A stretch of 64,000 nucleotides of DNA from CAMCTV01 sp964420985 (GTDB lineage: Bacteria > Bacteroidota > Bacteroidia > Flavobacteriales_D > Sanyastnellaceae), in assembly GCA_964420985.1 (NCBI GenBank), contig CAYQUT010000011.1, positions 1-64,000 of the forward strand, read 5' to 3'. This document shows positions 1 to 8,338 of this stretch, piece after piece; positions within the stretch are counted from its first letter, which is position 1; each line of letters opens with the position of its first letter. The notes below the pieces were generated by a model. The model had not been told where the DNA came from and searched no databases. It saw only the letters and a list, made by a program, of their open reading frames with translations. The translations under genes and the position numbers were made by a program.

Positions 1-30
1 TGGTTCAGGGATGGGTGAAGGAGTAAGAGA

Positions 31-118
31 GGAAAGTGGGAAAAGGAAAGTGGGAAAAGGAAAGTGGGAAAAGGAAAGTGGGAAAAGGAAAGTGGGAAGT
101 GGGAAAAGGAAAGTGGAA
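31..118. repeat. 14-bp purine-rich tandem repeat array
   Basis: Four perfect head-to-tail copies of GGAAAGTGGGAAAA occupy 31-86, followed by a fifth copy with a 7-bp internal duplication (GTGGGAA) at 87-108 and a partial copy to about 118. The plus strand is almost purely purine (G/A with one T per unit). Unit length is not a multiple of three, which argues against a coding repeat. Copy number probably varies by slippage (inference). Confidence 0.9.
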
Positions 119-413
119 AGAGTGTTAAGGCCTGATTTGGCTTGACCGCCTCTATATAGCCTTGATAAATCAAAACATCGTTAGCTCTCGAATCCGACGC
201 TGTTGGAGCGGCATATTAATATTTTCGTGGGATGATCCTCAGGATGATCCTTGTTGTGAATGGCTGTTTAATGGTGATCTTTGAAATATAAAAAATCATA
301 TCGCAATCCAATGCGTCATCTTGCTTTGGCGAATCTCACTTTTTTCAAAATAAACTGGATCAACTTTCAGAAAAATCCCGACCCTCTGGTGCTCAATAAC
401 AAATAACCCTTTT
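119..413. other. gene-free spacer between two repeat arrays
   Basis: About 295 bp lie between the two tandem arrays. I find no convincing gene, tRNA or terminator here. The only internal structure I see is a short direct repeat, GGATGATCC, at 230-238 and 242-250 with a 12-bp period. A reading frame on the minus strand is open from about 219 to the left window edge, but it runs into the 14-bp repeat and gives low-complexity sequence, so I do not call it. Confidence 0.6.
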
Positions 414-497
414 CCCTCTTCCCTCTTCCCTCTTCCCTCTTCCCTCTTTACTCTTTACTCTTTACTCTTTACTCTTTACTCTTTACTCTTTACTGTT
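414..497. repeat. heptanucleotide tandem repeat array (CCCTCTT then TACTCTT)
   Basis: Five copies of CCCTCTT (414-448) are followed without a break by six copies of TACTCTT (449-490) and one variant TACTGTT (491-497). Plus strand is pyrimidine-rich, so it is skewed opposite to the array at 31-118. The array runs into the stop codon (490-492) of the T9SS gene on the minus strand, so it forms that gene's immediate 3' flank. The clean switch from one heptamer to a two-base variant suggests independent expansion of a mutated unit. Confidence 0.92.
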
Positions 498-2628
498 TCA
501 CCACCTGAACCTTGACAGGGAATTGGCCAGCTTTTGCTCCAATATCCCCTACCCTCACGGTATAGATGCCAGAAGCCAAATCTTCTGTGTTGATGCGATG
601 GGTGTTTGATGTCAGCAATGCGGTTTTGATCAATTGTCCATTGTTGTTGAAAATCATAGCCATTTGTCCGATGTTTTCATTGTTGACTTTTAATTCAAAA
701 TAATCCGAACAAGGATTGGGATAGGCCACCATACTTTGGGTGCTTAGCTCACTGACTCCAACTGGTGCTGCCTGCGTATTGAAAGTCCATGGACCAACCC
801 AGTTGCCGTAATTGGCTCCATCATTGGTTGCGCGAACTTTCCAATAATAGGTTGTACCCGGTGTCAAATTGTTTGCACTCTGCGCACTGGCTGAAGGAAA
901 ATATGTGAAAGGTGCATTGTTGAAATTGATATCTGTGTCCAACATAAAATGATATCCTGATGCTCCCGCATTGTCCGTCCAATTGAAATTCACGACATTG
1001 TAGGCCACATTGTTAGCATTGTTCGCGGGAGTAGTCAAATTAAATGCATTGAGACTCAAAGTTGTAAATTTCCATGGCCCTACAAATGCTCCCCAATTCA
1101 CCCCATCGCTGGCCCTTACCCTCCACCAATAGGCCGTTGCAGGCTGTAAATTGGTCAAGGTACCTCCTAGAGTGGTTACTTGCCCCGTTGCAGCAATGTT
1201 GGAAAAATTGATATCCGTTGCCACCTCTACTTCATACAGAACCGCCCCAAAAGCTTCCGTCCAACTGAGGTCCATAGAGGCATAATTCTGATTGACACTA
1301 TTATTGGCCGGAGTAGCCAAATTGAAAATATCCAATTGCGGCTGCGCATTGCCAATGTATCGACAAATGGCGATATCATTTCCTGTGTAACCCACGCAAA
1401 CGATCTTGTTGTCATTCTGTACAACCACATCCCAACACTCATTGAAGGTATTGCCATTGAAGGAAGTCATGACCCGTCCGTTGTTATTGAATGAATAATC
1501 GGCTTGTAAATCACCAGGGGTCAAAGCGCGCAGCGTGCCAAATGACTTGGCATTGGCTGTACCAGCCGAACCCGATAAAATATACTTTCCATCCATGTCA
1601 ACGGCCATGGCATAGGCGATGTCAATGTCTGTACTGACGTAATAATTAGATGAACTATTGGCGATGGTTCCTCCGCTAGCAATAGTCAAAATTCGGAAAT
1701 CATTGCTACCGAGATAGGATCGGGTACCGACTAAAATGATGTCCTGATTGGCGGTCAATTCCATGGCGTATCCGTAACAAGACCCTCCCACTTCTGCATA
1801 AGCCACAGCGCCATCAGTTGAGAAAGTATTGTCCATTGTACCATTGGACAACACCCGACAGGCCCAAAATTCTGAAGAGATCGAGGTACTGATGTACTTT
1901 CTCCATCCCACTGCCGAAATTTTCCCATTGGGTGAAACTTCTAAATCTTCCACCATGATGGTGCGCTGCAAATCACCGGAAGTAACTGTAGCGGATAAAA
2001 TACCTGTGCCATTAAACGTGGTGTCTAAGTCACCATTCGACAGAAAGCGAGCGATGATGGGCTGCGCGATGCTCGATGTTGAGGCACTCTGTCCACCAAT
2101 GATGATTTTTCCGGTTAATGCATGGTGTTTAACCACTTTGATTTCATCCTGCTGATTGGTAACCAAATCAGTGATAACCCTTCCTGCATTGCCAAATGTC
2201 TCATCCAATAAACCATCGGCCGTCAATTTTACAATGGCCGCATTTCTGTTGATTCCATCATCTGAGTTTCCAGCCAAAATAAATCCCCCATTGTTGTCCA
2301 TGACCACGCTGTGTGCAATATCATCACTGCCCAATTGAACATCAATGGCTGTAAAACCATTGTTACCAAAAGTGTTGTCCAATGTTCCGTCCTCCAAATA
2401 TCGCGCAGCAAAAAAATCCTTGCCGGTTGCTGCGAAGTTGATATAACCAGCAATCACAATCTTGCCATCCGATTGGAGAATAACCGCTTTGGCTTCTTCA
2501 CCCAAATTAGAGAATGAAGTAACCACCTTACCTCCAGTACCAAAATTGGCATCTAAACCGCCTGCAGGTTGGGACAACCCCATCAAAGTTGTCAAGGACA
2601 ACCAAATCCCAAAAATCATTTTTTTCAT
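490..2628 (-). CDS. secreted delta-60 repeat / fibronectin-like protein with T9SS sorting domain
   Basis: A 712-residue secreted protein. After an N-terminal signal peptide come about six delta-60 repeats (recurring LDxxFGxxG, e.g. LDANFGTGGK, LDNTFGNNG, LDETFGNAG) covering roughly residues 25-430. Two fibronectin-III-like modules follow (each ending YWWRVRA or YYWKVRA plus WVGPW or FVGPW), then a type A T9SS C-terminal sorting domain beginning VAYPNPCSDYF. Delta-60 repeats are thought to form a propeller-like or beta-rich surface scaffold; no catalytic residues are visible, so the role is probably adhesive or structural (inference). The ATG at 2628 is preferred over an upstream in-frame TTG pair because it overlaps the preceding gene's stop as TGATG, indicating translational coupling. 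It is the last gene of a three-gene minus-strand unit. Confidence 0.88.
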   Translation of the reverse strand: MKKMIFGIWLSLTTLMGLSQPAGGLDANFGTGGKVVTSFSNLGEEAKAVILQSDGKIVIAGYINFAATGKDFFAARYLEDGTLDNTFGNNGFTAIDVQLGSDDIAHSVVMDNNGGFILAGNSDDGINRNAAIVKLTADGLLDETFGNAGRVITDLVTNQQDEIKVVKHHALTGKIIIGGQSASTSSIAQPIIARFLSNGDLDTTFNGTGILSATVTSGDLQRTIMVEDLEVSPNGKISAVGWRKYISTSISSEFWACRVLSNGTMDNTFSTDGAVAYAEVGGSCYGYAMELTANQDIILVGTRSYLGSNDFRILTIASGGTIANSSSNYYVSTDIDIAYAMAVDMDGKYILSGSAGTANAKSFGTLRALTPGDLQADYSFNNNGRVMTSFNGNTFNECWDVVVQNDNKIVCVGYTGNDIAICRYIGNAQPQLDIFNLATPANNSVNQNYASMDLSWTEAFGAVLYEVEVATDINFSNIAATGQVTTLGGTLTNLQPATAYWWRVRASDGVNWGAFVGPWKFTTLSLNAFNLTTPANNANNVAYNVVNFNWTDNAGASGYHFMLDTDINFNNAPFTYFPSASAQSANNLTPGTTYYWKVRATNDGANYGNWVGPWTFNTQAAPVGVSELSTQSMVAYPNPCSDYFELKVNNENIGQMAMIFNNNGQLIKTALLTSNTHRINTEDLASGIYTVRVGDIGAKAGQFPVKVQVVKQ

Positions 2629-2957
2629 CAACAATTATTTTGTATCCAAAGACAATCTTGTGCGTCTGTCAGCATGTGCAACACCAAACCCACACCCCAC
2701 CATCTTGTTTTTGGTAAAAGTAAAAGTAAAACATAAAATCCAATTGCCCATGATGAATGTAACGGATGATAACCGATGCTGCACCGGCAAGGATCAAACA
2801 TGGGATTGGCCAACAAGTGGTCCAAATCGACCAACATGGTGGACCACATAATCAACAGGCATTTCAACCAAAGTTCCCCTCCCCATCGTTTGGCAATAAA
2901 AACGGGAAACAAAAAATGCAATCCATAGTGCACCAAGAAACGCAAAACCTCAGTCAT
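2628..2957 (-). CDS. DUF6122-like small membrane protein
   Basis: A 109-residue protein with about three to four hydrophobic segments and a pattern of conserved polar residues inside them: DLDH at 44-47, H64 and H67, and H94 with D98. This resembles the membrane-bound metal-dependent hydrolase group (YdjM-like; DUF6122 in Bacteroidota). The histidine/aspartate pattern suggests metal binding, but no activity is proven for the family. I chose the ATG at 2957 because it overlaps the upstream stop as ATGA; an alternative ATG lies at 2966. Its stop codon overlaps the start of the delta-60 gene by one base. Confidence 0.7.
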   Translation of the reverse strand: MTEVLRFLVHYGLHFLFPVFIAKRWGGELWLKCLLIMWSTMLVDLDHLLANPMFDPCRCSIGYHPLHSSWAIGFYVLLLLLPKTRWWGVGLVLHMLTDAQDCLWIQNNC

Positions 2958-3565
2958 CGAATCCATACACGACCCGAATTTCTTTCGCTACCCATAAAAT
3001 ACTGATATACGTAAATCCCGGAGGTAAGTCCGATTATACTGATTCGACTATTGTTCATTTGAGCCGCAACCCTCTCTCCTGCGACTGAAAACAATTCAAT
3101 CCTGTCTAAATTTTGCGTTGTATTCCAAAACAACTCATTTTCAGTTTGCATCAACACGGGAAAATGTTCTCCGTATTGGACACCAAGGCTTTGACAAGGA
3201 TAGCTCAAGGCACAGGTATCGGTATCATAAACAAAATAAATGGTACCCTGAAAATTGGGGTCGTAAATATTGAGAGCGGGATGATAGGTAGTGGTAGTAC
3301 CTCCAATTTGTCCAAAATATTCCATAGAACCAATGGCCACAATTTCTCCATTGGTATTGACCATTTGGCTGACATAAGGATAATTGATGAAGTCCGTTTC
3401 TACACCGTCAAATACAATGTCAACATACCATAATTCTTCTGTGGTATTCAAGGTGACATTGGTTACACAAAAAAGGTCACATCCAAAGTTACTTTGGCCG
3501 AAAGAAACCAGGCCAGTGATCAAAAAAACAATGATCAAGGAACCTGTATTAAAGAAAATTTTCAT
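2954..3565 (-). CDS. secreted hypothetical protein with C-terminal T9SS-type sorting domain
   Basis: A 203-residue protein with a signal peptide (MKIFFNTGSLIIVFLITGLV) and a C-terminal region ending LTSGIYVYQYF...GRVWIR, which has the look of a short T9SS sorting domain. The middle part matches no domain I recognise; it contains four Cys (CDLFC, CALSYPC) that may form disulfides after export. The ATG at 3565 is preferred over an upstream in-frame start because it begins the signal peptide. It is the first gene of the unit that continues with the DUF6122-like and delta-60 genes. Its start codon is only 18 bp from that of the divergent methyltransferase gene. Confidence 0.75.
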   Translation of the reverse strand: MKIFFNTGSLIIVFLITGLVSFGQSNFGCDLFCVTNVTLNTTEELWYVDIVFDGVETDFINYPYVSQMVNTNGEIVAIGSMEYFGQIGGTTTTYHPALNIYDPNFQGTIYFVYDTDTCALSYPCQSLGVQYGEHFPVLMQTENELFWNTTQNLDRIELFSVAGERVAAQMNNSRISIIGLTSGIYVYQYFMGSERNSGRVWIR

Positions 3566-3569
3566 GTCA

Positions 3570-3577
3570 CTAAAATA
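3570..3577 (-). promoter_or_regulatory. possible -7 box for the 2954-3565 gene
   Basis: The minus strand reads TATTTTAG, seven of eight matches to TAnnTTTG, ending 4 nt before the ATG at 3565. No good -33 TTTG is visible at the expected distance, so this is a weak call supported mainly by spacing shared with other genes of the window. Confidence 0.35.
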
Positions 3578-3583
3578 AAGCAA

Positions 3584-4201
3584 ATGACCACAGGACCTCA
3601 GAAAATTTGGGATGAACGATACGCACAAGAAGACTTTGTATATGGCACCGCTCCTAATGCATTCTTTGCGGAAAATATTAAAACCCTCCCAAAAGGAAAA
3701 TGGCTCTTCTCAGCGGAGGGAGAAGGTCGGAACGCTGTTTTCGCAGCTGAACTTGGACATGAAGTACATGCCTTTGACATTAGCGAAGCAGGAAAAAAGA
3801 AAGCCGAACAATTGGCTGAATCTAAAGGGGTGAACATCGAATACTTGGTTTGTGACGCTTTTGACTTTCCCATTGTCCCCTATGAATACGATGGCTTGGC
3901 CATCATTTTTAACCAATTTTCCAAACCACTTCAACTTGAAATTTTTTCGCATCTAACACGTGGAATAAAGCCCGGTGGGATCGTTTTGTTTCAGTGCTTC
4001 TCTGAAGGACATCTTCCTTACCGAGAAAAGAGCAATGTGGGTGGACCTCCAGAGATGGAATTATTGTATAACATACAAGAAGTCAAGCAATTTTTCGAAA
4101 GCTTCAAGACACTGCATTTGGAAGAGCACGAAGTTATTTTATCCGAGGGTAAATACCACGATGGTTTGGGATTGGTGATCAGTGGAATTTTCGAAAAATA
4201 A
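3584..4201 (+). CDS. class I SAM-dependent methyltransferase (TehB/COG2227-like)
   Basis: A 205-residue protein with the general fold pattern of small class I methyltransferases: an N-terminal YGTAPNAFFAENI segment typical of TehB-like and thiopurine-like members, a motif I region at about 40-55 reading LFSAEGEGRNAVFAA, an acidic end of strand 2 (HAFDIS) and a motif IV stretch (AIIFNQFSKP). Motif I departs from the usual DxGxGxG, but the GEGRNAVF part matches this subgroup. Substrate unknown. The ATG at 3584 is used rather than one 90 bp upstream because the upstream part would be translated from the divergent gene's signal-peptide region. Confidence 0.8.
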   Translation: MTTGPQKIWDERYAQEDFVYGTAPNAFFAENIKTLPKGKWLFSAEGEGRNAVFAAELGHEVHAFDISEAGKKKAEQLAESKGVNIEYLVCDAFDFPIVPYEYDGLAIIFNQFSKPLQLEIFSHLTRGIKPGGIVLFQCFSEGHLPYREKSNVGGPPEMELLYNIQEVKQFFESFKTLHLEEHEVILSEGKYHDGLGLVISGIFEK

Positions 4202-4203
4202 TA

Positions 4204-4232
4204 TTGTCCGAGATGAAGCTTCCTCATCTTTG
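4204..4232 (+). promoter_or_regulatory. promoter of the SDR gene
   Basis: TTG at 4204-4206 and CATCTTTG at 4225-4232 (seven of eight to TAnnTTTG), separated by 18 bp, fit the Bacteroidota -33/-7 pattern. The ATG follows 14 nt later. The GATGA/TCATC arms at 4212-4216 and 4224-4228 form a small inverted repeat around the palindrome GAAGCTTC just before the -7 box. Confidence 0.5.
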
Positions 4233-4246
4233 CGGAAAATATTAGG

Positions 4247-5023
4247 ATGAAAACAGCATTGATAACAGGCGCTTCCTCGGGGATTGGAAGAGCCATGGCT
4301 TTTTTGTTTGCCAAAGACGGCATTGGATTGGTCATCACCGCCCGCAATGAAAGTGCATTAATCGATTTACAAAAAGAGATTAATGCGCAATATTCAGTGC
4401 CTGTAACAGTTATAGCTTGCGACCTATCGGAGTTCGGTGCTGCTCATGCCTTGCATCAAAACATACTATCCAAAGGCATTGCCATTGATTACCTCATCAA
4501 CAACGCTGGCTTTGGTGATACTGGATGGTTTGATCAAACGCAATGGAAAAAAAATGAGCAGATGATTCAATTGAACATCACGGCGCTCACCGCTCTATGC
4601 CGATGTTTTGTTCCTGAAATGAAGGAACGCCAATTTGGTCGCATCTTGAACGTGGCTTCCACAGCCGCTTTTCAGCCTGGTCCCACTATGGCGGTTTATT
4701 TTGCTACCAAATCCTATGTGCTGCATTTCTCAGAGGCCATCAATAGTGAATTGAAAGGAACAGGGGTGAGTGTTACAGCCCTCTGCCCTGGCCCTACTGA
4801 GACCAATTTTGCCAACGCCGCAGGATTCAAAGACGATGGTATATTTGACAAGAAGCAAAAATTTCCGAGTGCAGAGGAGGTAGCTATTTTCGGCTATCAG
4901 GCCATGATGAATCAAAAATCAGTTGTTGTACATGGGCTTAAGAATTACATCCTGGCCAACTCAGGAAGATTGTTTCCCAGAAATTGGGTTGTAGCCATTA
5001 CCAAATGGATGATGACGAATTAA
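4247..5023 (+). CDS. short-chain dehydrogenase/reductase (SDR), classical type
   Basis: A 258-residue NAD(P)-dependent oxidoreductase. The cofactor motif TGASSGIG is at residues 7-14, NNAG near residue 85, the catalytic Ser in NVASTAAF and the YxxxK pair in YFATK about 15 residues on. The closest group by feel is the DltE/YqjQ-like subfamily of ketone or acyl reductases (PGPTETNF after the active site). Substrate cannot be told. The stop codon lies 2 bp from the stop of the convergent helicase gene. Confidence 0.9.
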   Translation: MKTALITGASSGIGRAMAFLFAKDGIGLVITARNESALIDLQKEINAQYSVPVTVIACDLSEFGAAHALHQNILSKGIAIDYLINNAGFGDTGWFDQTQWKKNEQMIQLNITALTALCRCFVPEMKERQFGRILNVASTAAFQPGPTMAVYFATKSYVLHFSEAINSELKGTGVSVTALCPGPTETNFANAAGFKDDGIFDKKQKFPSAEEVAIFGYQAMMNQKSVVVHGLKNYILANSGRLFPRNWVVAITKWMMTN

Positions 5024-5025
5024 GA

Positions 5026-6468
5026 CTAATCTTTGTCAAACAAATCATCGCCCATGCCCACCAAAAAAACTTTTTGCTTGCTCCTTGTCATGGCGGTGTA
5101 CATCCATCTGTTCCATTCATAAGCAGGGGTATCCGGCGCGATATAGCCTGGATCAATGAATACCGCAGACCATTGCCCACCTTGTGATTTATGACAAGTT
5201 ATGGCATAAGCAAATTTCACTTGCAATGCATTGTAGTAAGGGTCTTGCTGCACCTTTTTTCGCATCCTAACAAAGCCTTCCTCTTCATAATCCTTGGCCA
5301 CCAAATTCCATAACTCTTTCATTTTCTCTGAGGAAAGTGACGGAGTTTCTTCATAAATGGGATTGCACAGCAAGATCACTTCCAATTCTGGCAAATCAGG
5401 ATAATCTACCAATTCCATAATGGCCTTGCAGAAGCGAAAAGGACCGCGTTCTTCAAATTTGAGAATGCGTTTGATTTGAATGGTATCGCCATTGGCAATA
5501 AAGCCAATGCCTTCATGTTCTTTTTGAAGCCAGTAGTCACTATTGCGCAAAACCATCATTCTGTCACCTGAATTGATCTCGTCCTCTAAACCCAAAATGC
5601 GCGTTCTTATTTGTTGATTGAATAGATTGGCTCTCTTGTTGGAACGGGTAATCACGATGGTATCATCCATACCGTATTCACTGTACATGCTCTCTATCAA
5701 CGGTTGCACATCACTGTCCACACGAATAACATCAGAATAACCTTTGGCAATAAAATGAGGCAATTGCTCCGCACGTTGTACAATAAGATAACGCAGCAAC
5801 GTGGCATTGTACAGAATACCAGAATCTTGTGCTTGACGAATGACCTCTTTCAAATGAATTTCAGCCAAGAACAAATCATAATTCAATCGCAAACCATCCG
5901 CCACAAGTGCGGGGCTTCTGTCACTGCCAACTGGAGGAAGCTGCGCTTCATCCCCAATTAGCATCAATTTGCAACGCTCACCGCTGTATACGTGGGTAAT
6001 CAAATCGTCCAACAAATCACCACTGGCCAAATCATCAAATTTAAAATTCATGGCATCAGCGCCAATCATAGAAGCTTCATCGACAATGAAGATGGTGTCT
6101 TCTGATTTATTCTCTTTGAGTTCGAACCAGATTTTCCCAGAACGATCTGAACGTTTATAATAAATCTGACGGTGTATCGTGGAGGCGGGTCTTCCAGAGT
6201 AATTGCCCAAAACCTTGGCAGCTCTCCCTGTGGGCGCTAAAAGAACAACACTCAACCCATAACTTTCTAGTGCCTTCACCATGGATTGAACCGTGGTTGT
6301 TTTTCCGGTACCAGCATATCCTTTCACGAGCAATACGCACCGAGGCTTGGGAGTAGCGGCAAAGCGACCAAAAACATGAAGCAATCTACCCTGCCCTTCT
6401 GTAGGTTGGAAAGGAAGAAAGGAGAGCGCCCTCTCTTCAAACATTTGACTCAGGTTGGATTGACTCAT
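5026..6468 (-). CDS. RecD-like ATP-dependent DNA helicase (superfamily 1)
   Basis: A 480-residue SF1B helicase of the RecD/Pif1/Dda class. Walker A is GYAGTGKTT at 50-58, Walker B/motif II FIVDEAS near 127-133, motif III GDEAQLPPVGS at 172-182. The C-terminal UvrD-C2 part carries ITCHKSQGGQW (motif V) and YTAMTRSKQKVFLVG (motif VI). It lacks the N-terminal domains of RecBCD-associated RecD, so it is likely a stand-alone 5'-3' helicase acting in replication or repair (family knowledge). An upstream in-frame ATG at 6504 is rejected in favour of 6468. In many Bacteroidota this gene neighbours DUF3822 and rsmD, as here. Confidence 0.9.
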   Translation of the reverse strand: MSQSNLSQMFEERALSFLPFQPTEGQGRLLHVFGRFAATPKPRCVLLVKGYAGTGKTTTVQSMVKALESYGLSVVLLAPTGRAAKVLGNYSGRPASTIHRQIYYKRSDRSGKIWFELKENKSEDTIFIVDEASMIGADAMNFKFDDLASGDLLDDLITHVYSGERCKLMLIGDEAQLPPVGSDRSPALVADGLRLNYDLFLAEIHLKEVIRQAQDSGILYNATLLRYLIVQRAEQLPHFIAKGYSDVIRVDSDVQPLIESMYSEYGMDDTIVITRSNKRANLFNQQIRTRILGLEDEINSGDRMMVLRNSDYWLQKEHEGIGFIANGDTIQIKRILKFEERGPFRFCKAIMELVDYPDLPELEVILLCNPIYEETPSLSSEKMKELWNLVAKDYEEEGFVRMRKKVQQDPYYNALQVKFAYAITCHKSQGGQWSAVFIDPGYIAPDTPAYEWNRWMYTAMTRSKQKVFLVGMGDDLFDKD

Positions 6469-6549
6469 GGTGAAAATTATTTTGCAAATAACGGAAAGGC
6501 GCAAGGATTATGTAGATTCGCAGGACGAATAAATCATGCGAATATTCAG

Positions 6550-7347
6550 ATGACCCATGTGCCAATTATCGATGTGCCTGAAAAATGGTTGAAGCAATCA
6601 GATCAGATGCATCTGGCATTGCACATTCATGGGGAGGGCCTTCAATTGGCATTGTTTGATTATCAGAATAGACAGCCTGTGCATTTGTTTCGATTGCGGA
6701 TTCAACCTTGGGAAATTCCAGCATTGATTTCGCAACAAGGTTTAAATCAGTATCTATTTAGAAAGGTCAGTATCACTTATGACAGCGATAGTTGGACATT
6801 GGTTCCTGAGTTGTTTTTTGAAGAAAGTAAGATTGAACTTTGGATGTCGGATCTCCCCGCACATCAAATGCACCACACTATGTTAACTGATGAGCGCGTC
6901 ATTTTGGTTGATCGCCACCATCAATCCATGGAAAGTATCGCCTTGCTCTTTCCTCAGGCATCCGTCAAAAGTTGGGTGCACCCCTGGTTGCAACTGACCT
7001 CTCCCCAACACGAAAAAGGAGAGATCCTGTTTGCCAACTTGGAAGCCCAAAAAATCAACATTCACCTGATCAAAGGAGGAAAGCGATTATTGGCCAATCC
7101 ATTTGAATCCAGGAGCTGGGAAGATAGTTTGTACTTTATTTCAGCAGCACTGCAAAACTTTGAGTGCTCAGAAAAAACCATGGTAGTGGTTACGGGAGAG
7201 GATGTTTCTGAAGAGCTCATGGAGTCCTTAAAACCATACATTGGTGGATTAAACTTGTGGCTGCCTCCCATGGGATTGCATTTGCCAAAAAATGAATGGT
7301 TGCCAGCGCAATGGCACAGTGTTTTGATGCATACATTATGCGCATAA
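6550..7347 (+). CDS. DUF3822 family protein
   Basis: A 265-residue protein that fits the DUF3822 family by length, by the pattern of two actin-like/ASKHA-type halves (LALHIHGEGLQLALFD early, VVVTGEDVSEELM late) and by its position directly upstream of rsmD. Function is unknown; the fold resemblance suggests an ATPase-like or structural relative, but no catalytic motif is clear. The ATG at 6550 is chosen; the open frame begins at 6286 but that part overlaps the divergent helicase. The 3' end overlaps rsmD by 10 bp, so the two are probably co-translated. Confidence 0.8.
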   Translation: MTHVPIIDVPEKWLKQSDQMHLALHIHGEGLQLALFDYQNRQPVHLFRLRIQPWEIPALISQQGLNQYLFRKVSITYDSDSWTLVPELFFEESKIELWMSDLPAHQMHHTMLTDERVILVDRHHQSMESIALLFPQASVKSWVHPWLQLTSPQHEKGEILFANLEAQKINIHLIKGGKRLLANPFESRSWEDSLYFISAALQNFECSEKTMVVVTGEDVSEELMESLKPYIGGLNLWLPPMGLHLPKNEWLPAQWHSVLMHTLCA

Positions 7348-7871
7348 TTGGAGGCATATACAAAGGACTTCCCATTGAGGTGCTCAAAAAATTCAATGGA
7401 CGTCCCACGACTGATTTCGCACGTGAGGGATTAATGAACATCTTGCACCACATGTTGGACATGGAAGGAGCCACCGTGCTGGATTTATTCTCCGGAACAG
7501 GAGCGTTAGGTTTGGAGTGTACTTCACGGGGTGCAGGACACATCACCTCCATTGAAAGTCAGGCTGCACACGTTTTACAAATCAAGAAAAACCATCAAAA
7601 ATTTAAGGTTAAAGGAAATGTCGTCAAAGCAGATGCATTGACTTGGTTGAAACAAAATACAACAAACTTTGATTTGATCATTGCTGATCCGCCATTTGAT
7701 TTGGCTCAAATGATGGAACTACCCGACCTTTGTTTGAATCTCTTAAAAGAGGGCGGACTATTGGTACTAGAGCATGGTAAAGAACACACCTTCGAAACGC
7801 ATAGCTCATTTTTAAAAATGAAAAAATTTGGGCATGTTCATTTTTCATTTTTTCAGAATTTATCCATATGA
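7338..7871 (+). CDS. rsmD: 16S rRNA (guanine966-N2)-methyltransferase RsmD
   Basis: A 177-residue methyltransferase. It starts MRIIGGIYKG, has the RsmD-specific RPTTD at 22-26, SAM motif I DLFSGTGALGLE at 49-60 and the base-methylating motif DPPF at 117-120. RsmD methylates the exocyclic amine of G966 in the assembled 30S particle. The ATG at 7338 lies inside the end of the DUF3822 gene and the stop overlaps coaD by 4 bp (ATGA), matching the widespread rsmD-coaD pairing. Confidence 0.95.
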   Translation: MRIIGGIYKGLPIEVLKKFNGRPTTDFAREGLMNILHHMLDMEGATVLDLFSGTGALGLECTSRGAGHITSIESQAAHVLQIKKNHQKFKVKGNVVKADALTWLKQNTTNFDLIIADPPFDLAQMMELPDLCLNLLKEGGLLVLEHGKEHTFETHSSFLKMKKFGHVHFSFFQNLSI

Positions 7872-8338
7872 AAAGAATTGCCGTATTCCCAGGATCCTTT
7901 GATCCCATCACCAAAGGTCATGTCAATGTTGTTGAACGAAGTGCTCACCTATTTGATGAAATTGTCGTTGGCATTGGAACCAATACTTCAAAGCAATACA
8001 TGTTCCCATTGGAGCAACGTTTGAAATGGTGCAACGAAAGTTTTGCCCATTTGCCCAATGTACGAGTGGAGACTTTTCACGGATTGACCATTGAGTACTG
8101 TCAATCCATTGGTGCGCAATACTTGTTGCGCGGTATTAGAAATGGAGGAGATTTTGAATACGAAAGATCCATCGCCCACATGAACAAATCTTTGCATCCC
8201 AACATAGAAACCGTATTGATGTTTACTGATCCGCAATACGCCTTTGTGCACAGCACCATTGTTAGAGAGGTGCTGCGAAATAAAGGGGATGTTTCTTCGT
8301 TCCTTCCCTCTGTGGTAAAAGTTTATGATGAAAAATAA
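7868..8338 (+). CDS. coaD: phosphopantetheine adenylyltransferase CoaD
   Basis: A 156-residue enzyme of normal family length that adenylates 4'-phosphopantetheine to dephospho-CoA, the penultimate step of CoA synthesis. The nucleotidyltransferase signature GSFDPITKGH is at 9-18, RGIRN near 88-92, and HSTIVRE near 128 replaces the usual SSTxVRE. All binding elements appear intact. It overlaps rsmD upstream (ATGA) and the next gene by 14 bp. Confidence 0.96.
   Translation: MKRIAVFPGSFDPITKGHVNVVERSAHLFDEIVVGIGTNTSKQYMFPLEQRLKWCNESFAHLPNVRVETFHGLTIEYCQSIGAQYLLRGIRNGGDFEYERSIAHMNKSLHPNIETVLMFTDPQYAFVHSTIVREVLRNKGDVSSFLPSVVKVYDEK

Noticed and set aside
181..215. Sequence resembling a tRNA T-arm (CTCGAATCCG)
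   Set aside because: No acceptor stem, anticodon arm or CCA-proximal pairing could be assembled around it.
1..219. Open frame on the minus strand from about 219 to the left edge
   Set aside because: It reads into the 14-bp repeat array and gives low-complexity Ser/Phe/Pro/Leu sequence; no start or family match; unit length is not a multiple of three.
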